Positions 6,976-8,078 of a stretch of 8,078 nucleotides of DNA are shown piece by piece. The position numbers and the translations under genes are program-made. This DNA is from Aquamicrobium sp. (GTDB lineage Bacteria > Pseudomonadota > Alphaproteobacteria > Rhizobiales > Rhizobiaceae), in contig JACZJD010000006.1 in NCBI GenBank assembly GCA_014860725.1, positions 1 to 8,078 on the forward strand, written 5' to 3'. Below the pieces are notes generated by a model that did no database searches, was not told the origin of the DNA, and worked only from the letters and a program-made list of their open reading frames with translations. Every line of letters starts with the position of its first letter. Positions within the stretch are counted from its first letter, which is position 1.

Positions 6976-6992
6976 CCCACCCGTGCGGTGGG
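6976..6992 (+). terminator. Possible weak terminator hairpin downstream of the ABC operon
   Basis: CCCACC (6976-6981), five loop bases, then GGTGGG (6987-6992) form a perfect 6-bp stem. It is followed on the plus strand by CATTCTTTCCC, a poor T-tract. It lies almost 350 bases beyond the permease stop, immediately after the 11-bp inverted repeat. The T-tract is too weak to be confident. Confidence 0.35.
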
Positions 6993-7055
6993 CATTCTTT
7001 CCCAATGGCCAGACCGTCGAACGGGGCGTGGCGACGGTAAAGCTCGCGCCTCGCG

Positions 7056-7496
7056 CTACCAGCCGAACACGAAGGTCGCGCCGGTGCCGCCATTGCCGTT
7101 CTGGGCGACGTGGCCGCTGGTGTTCCTGCCGAACTGGAACAGGCCGTGGGCGTTGCCGTTGCCGTTCTGCGTCAGCGTGCCGTTGTGGCCGGAGCCCTGC
7201 TGGTGGACGACGCCGAGATTGCCGCTGCCGTTCTGGGCGAGGCCGCCGGCATTGCCGGTGCCGATCTGGTTGATGCCCGAGCCGCCGTTGAAGCCGTTGA
7301 CGATCGAATAGATCGCAAGGCCGGCGCGCATGGCCTGCGCCTCGTCGGCGTTGGTCGGGGTGACGGTGATGCCGATCGAGCCGCCGGCATGGGCGGGCGC
7401 GGCGAGAGCGGCGGTGCCGAGCGCTGCGGCAACGAGCGCGACCTTGAGGGCGGCCTTGAGCGCAGACGGGGCGGCGGAAAGGGCGGTGCGGATCAT
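7056..7496 (-). CDS. Curlin repeat protein (CsgA/CsgB-like curli amyloid subunit)
   Basis: This small secreted protein of 146 residues should form extracellular curli-type amyloid fibres involved in biofilm and adhesion. A Sec signal peptide spans about 1-37 (LGTAALAAPAHA, cleavage before GGS). A non-repeat stretch follows (38-74, including ITVTPTNADEAQAMRAGLAIY). Then come six 11-residue repeats at 75-140 with pattern [ILV]xQxGxGNxGx: INQIGTGNAGG, LAQNGSGNLGV, VHQQGSGHNGT, LTQNGNGNAHG, LFQFGRNTSGH, VAQNGNGGTGA. The tail is TFVFGW. The regularly spaced Gln, Gly and Asn match the curlin repeat of CsgA/CsgB, but there are only six half-repeats, equal to three full repeats against five in E. coli CsgA. 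The fifth repeat is degenerate. The start at 7496 has AGGAG 7 bases upstream; the longer frame from 7547 would put a charged, non-signal segment first. A csgH-like gene lies upstream. Major subunit versus nucleator cannot be told. Confidence 0.88.
   Translation of the reverse strand: MIRTALSAAPSALKAALKVALVAAALGTAALAAPAHAGGSIGITVTPTNADEAQAMRAGLAIYSIVNGFNGGSGINQIGTGNAGGLAQNGSGNLGVVHQQGSGHNGTLTQNGNGNAHGLFQFGRNTSGHVAQNGNGGTGATFVFGW
7077..7274 (-). repeat. 33-bp imperfect tandem repeats encoding the curlin amyloid repeats
   Basis: Six consecutive 33-base units encode the six 11-residue curlin repeats. At the DNA level the recurrent piece is GCCGTTCTG or a close variant (plus-strand view). The units have diverged at third positions and in variable residues, so they are old, selected protein repeats rather than a fresh expansion. 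Confidence 0.75.
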
Positions 7497-7553
7497 CGGT
7501 TTTCTCCTCTCGACGATGTTCTGAAATCGACGGAGACAGCTTCGCACCCTGCC

Positions 7554-7583
7554 GCTGAACCGGGCCGCAACCGGCCGTTCAGC
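7554..7583 (-). promoter_or_regulatory. Bulged hairpin/palindrome upstream of the curlin gene
   Basis: GCTGAAC (7554-7560) pairs with GTTCAGC (7577-7583), and inside them GGCCG (7563-7567) pairs with CGGCC (7572-7576) around the loop CAAC, leaving a two-base bulge. That is 12 base pairs within 30 bases. It lies 58-87 bases upstream of the curlin ATG and downstream of the csgH terminator, in the stretch that must hold the curlin promoter or leader. It could be an operator or an RNA stem in the 5' leader. I could not place a convincing -35/-10 pair here. Confidence 0.5.
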
Positions 7584-7620
7584 AGCCGTTAACGAATTGG
7601 GCGAGGCCGGTGCAGCAACG

Positions 7621-7647
7621 AAAAAAGCCCCGGCATGCCGGGGCTTT
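7621..7647 (-). terminator. Rho-independent terminator of the csgH transcript
   Basis: On the minus strand a perfect stem (AAAGCCCCGG, loop CATG, CCGGGGCTTT) runs straight into further T residues, making a run of six T. It lies 24 bases beyond the csgH stop codon. It is a textbook intrinsic terminator and should isolate csgH transcription from the curlin gene. On the plus strand only three T follow the stem, so termination in that direction would be weaker. Confidence 0.9.
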
Positions 7648-7671
7648 GGCCTGTTCTGCTGCGAGATCGAA

Positions 7672-8061
7672 TCAAAGCGCGCGGCTGATCCGCTCCGCGC
7701 AGCGGACCGTCTCTCCGCCGGCGCTGATGTCGAGCGTCGCCTCGTAGGGGCCGGAGCCGCCGAGCTGCACCGAGCCGAGCGTCGCCGTCGCCCCGGCCGC
7801 CATGCCGAACGGGCCGCCCTGGCGGATTTGCGCGCCCGTGCCCGAGACCTCGAAGCGGTACGAGCCGGACAGCGCCTGCTGCGCGCTGGCGCGGCCTTCG
7901 AGCGTGACGATGCCGCGCGAGGCGCTGGCGACGATCTCGCAGCGCATCCTGTCCGAGCCGGCCTGGCCGGCGCTGACCGCGCCGACGGCGGCGAAGGCCG
8001 CGGCGAGGCTGGCGACCATCGAGGCCGCCCAGATCGAATATTGCTTGGTGCTTCCGGTCAT
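7672..8061 (-). CDS. csgH: CsgH-like curli assembly chaperone (amyloid inhibitor)
   Basis: This is a small exported protein, 129 residues, matching my knowledge of CsgH, the alphaproteobacterial counterpart of CsgC. That family forms an immunoglobulin-like beta-sandwich in the periplasm and blocks premature curlin polymerisation. An N-terminal hydrophobic signal (about 9-34, ending AGQA) is followed by RCEIVASASRGIVTLEGRA (40-58), SGSYRFEVSGTGAQIRQGG (65-83, the alternating-strand core), FGMAAGATATLGSVQL (85-100), and PYEATLDISAGGETVRC (105-121). Cys41 and Cys121 are the only cysteines and could form a disulfide joining the first and last strands. The start at 8061 has AAGGAG 7 bases upstream. 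A strong terminator follows at once, then a curlin gene, which supports the assignment. The promoter lies beyond the right edge. A generic small secreted beta-rich protein is the alternative. Confidence 0.8.
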   Translation of the reverse strand: MTGSTKQYSIWAASMVASLAAAFAAVGAVSAGQAGSDRMRCEIVASASRGIVTLEGRASAQQALSGSYRFEVSGTGAQIRQGGPFGMAAGATATLGSVQLGGSGPYEATLDISAGGETVRCAERISRAL

Positions 8062-8078
8062 GGTCGTTCTCCTTGGGG

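Larger units (their letters stand above)
6629..7055. other. 427-base intergenic region between convergent genes, no convincing gene
   Basis: The ABC operon ends at 6628 on the plus strand, and the curlin gene ends at 7056 on the minus strand. Open frames through here are Arg/Gly/Pro-rich, resemble nothing I recognise, and either run into the flanking genes in antisense or lack a ribosome site. The region holds the 15-bp tandem repeat, a spaced 11-bp inverted repeat and a short hairpin, listed separately. I saw no tRNA, other RNA gene or IS end. Confidence 0.6.

Noticed and set aside
7077..7274. 33-bp repeats as a CRISPR array
   Set aside because: The units are contiguous, diverged, in frame, and encode curlin repeats; there are no spacers.
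6781..7311. 176-codon plus-strand open frame across the spacer into the curlin gene
   Set aside because: Its C-terminal half is antisense to the curlin repeats (a Pro/Leu/Trp-rich mirror), and there is no good ribosome site or similarity.

Overview
The window is GC-rich (strongly GC-ending codons, dense genes, ATGA start/stop overlaps) and reads as chromosome of an alphaproteobacterium, most likely of the order Rhizobiales (Hyphomicrobiales). The best taxonomic pointer is the gene at the right edge, a CsgH-type curli chaperone, a family known mainly from that order. The genus cannot be told from this window.

Left block, minus strand (3721 down to the left edge): three genes in one likely operon. 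They are an alpha/beta hydrolase of the monoacylglycerol-lipase/S33 type, a CaiB/BaiF (class III) CoA-transferase, and a thiamine-diphosphate-dependent enzyme of the acetolactate-synthase-like superfamily that runs off the left edge. The last two overlap by 4 bases (ATGA). A class III CoA-transferase coupled to a ThDP enzyme suggests activation of a carboxylate as a CoA ester followed by C-C cleavage or decarboxylation, but the substrate cannot be read from sequence.

Middle block, plus strand (3941-6628): a complete three-gene ABC importer divergent from the first block. It has a periplasmic NMT1/THI5-like (SsuA/TauA-type) binding protein with a possible Tat signal, an SsuB/TauB-type ATPase, and an SsuC/TauC-type permease overlapping the ATPase by ATGA. 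A strong GC-rich hairpin sits between the binding-protein and ATPase genes. The 219-base divergent gap (3722-3940) holds two inverted repeats, so importer and enzymes may be one co-regulated uptake-and-breakdown locus.

Spacer (6629-7055): 427 bases without a convincing gene, holding a 15-bp tandem repeat directly after the permease stop and two inverted repeats between convergent genes.

Right block, minus strand (8061 down to 7056): a csgH-like periplasmic curli chaperone, then a strong rho-independent terminator, then a small secreted curlin with six 11-residue amyloid repeats. The terminator implies that chaperone and curlin are separate transcription units. The curlin leader carries an unusual bulged hairpin. 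No csgB, csgE, csgF or csgG is inside the window.
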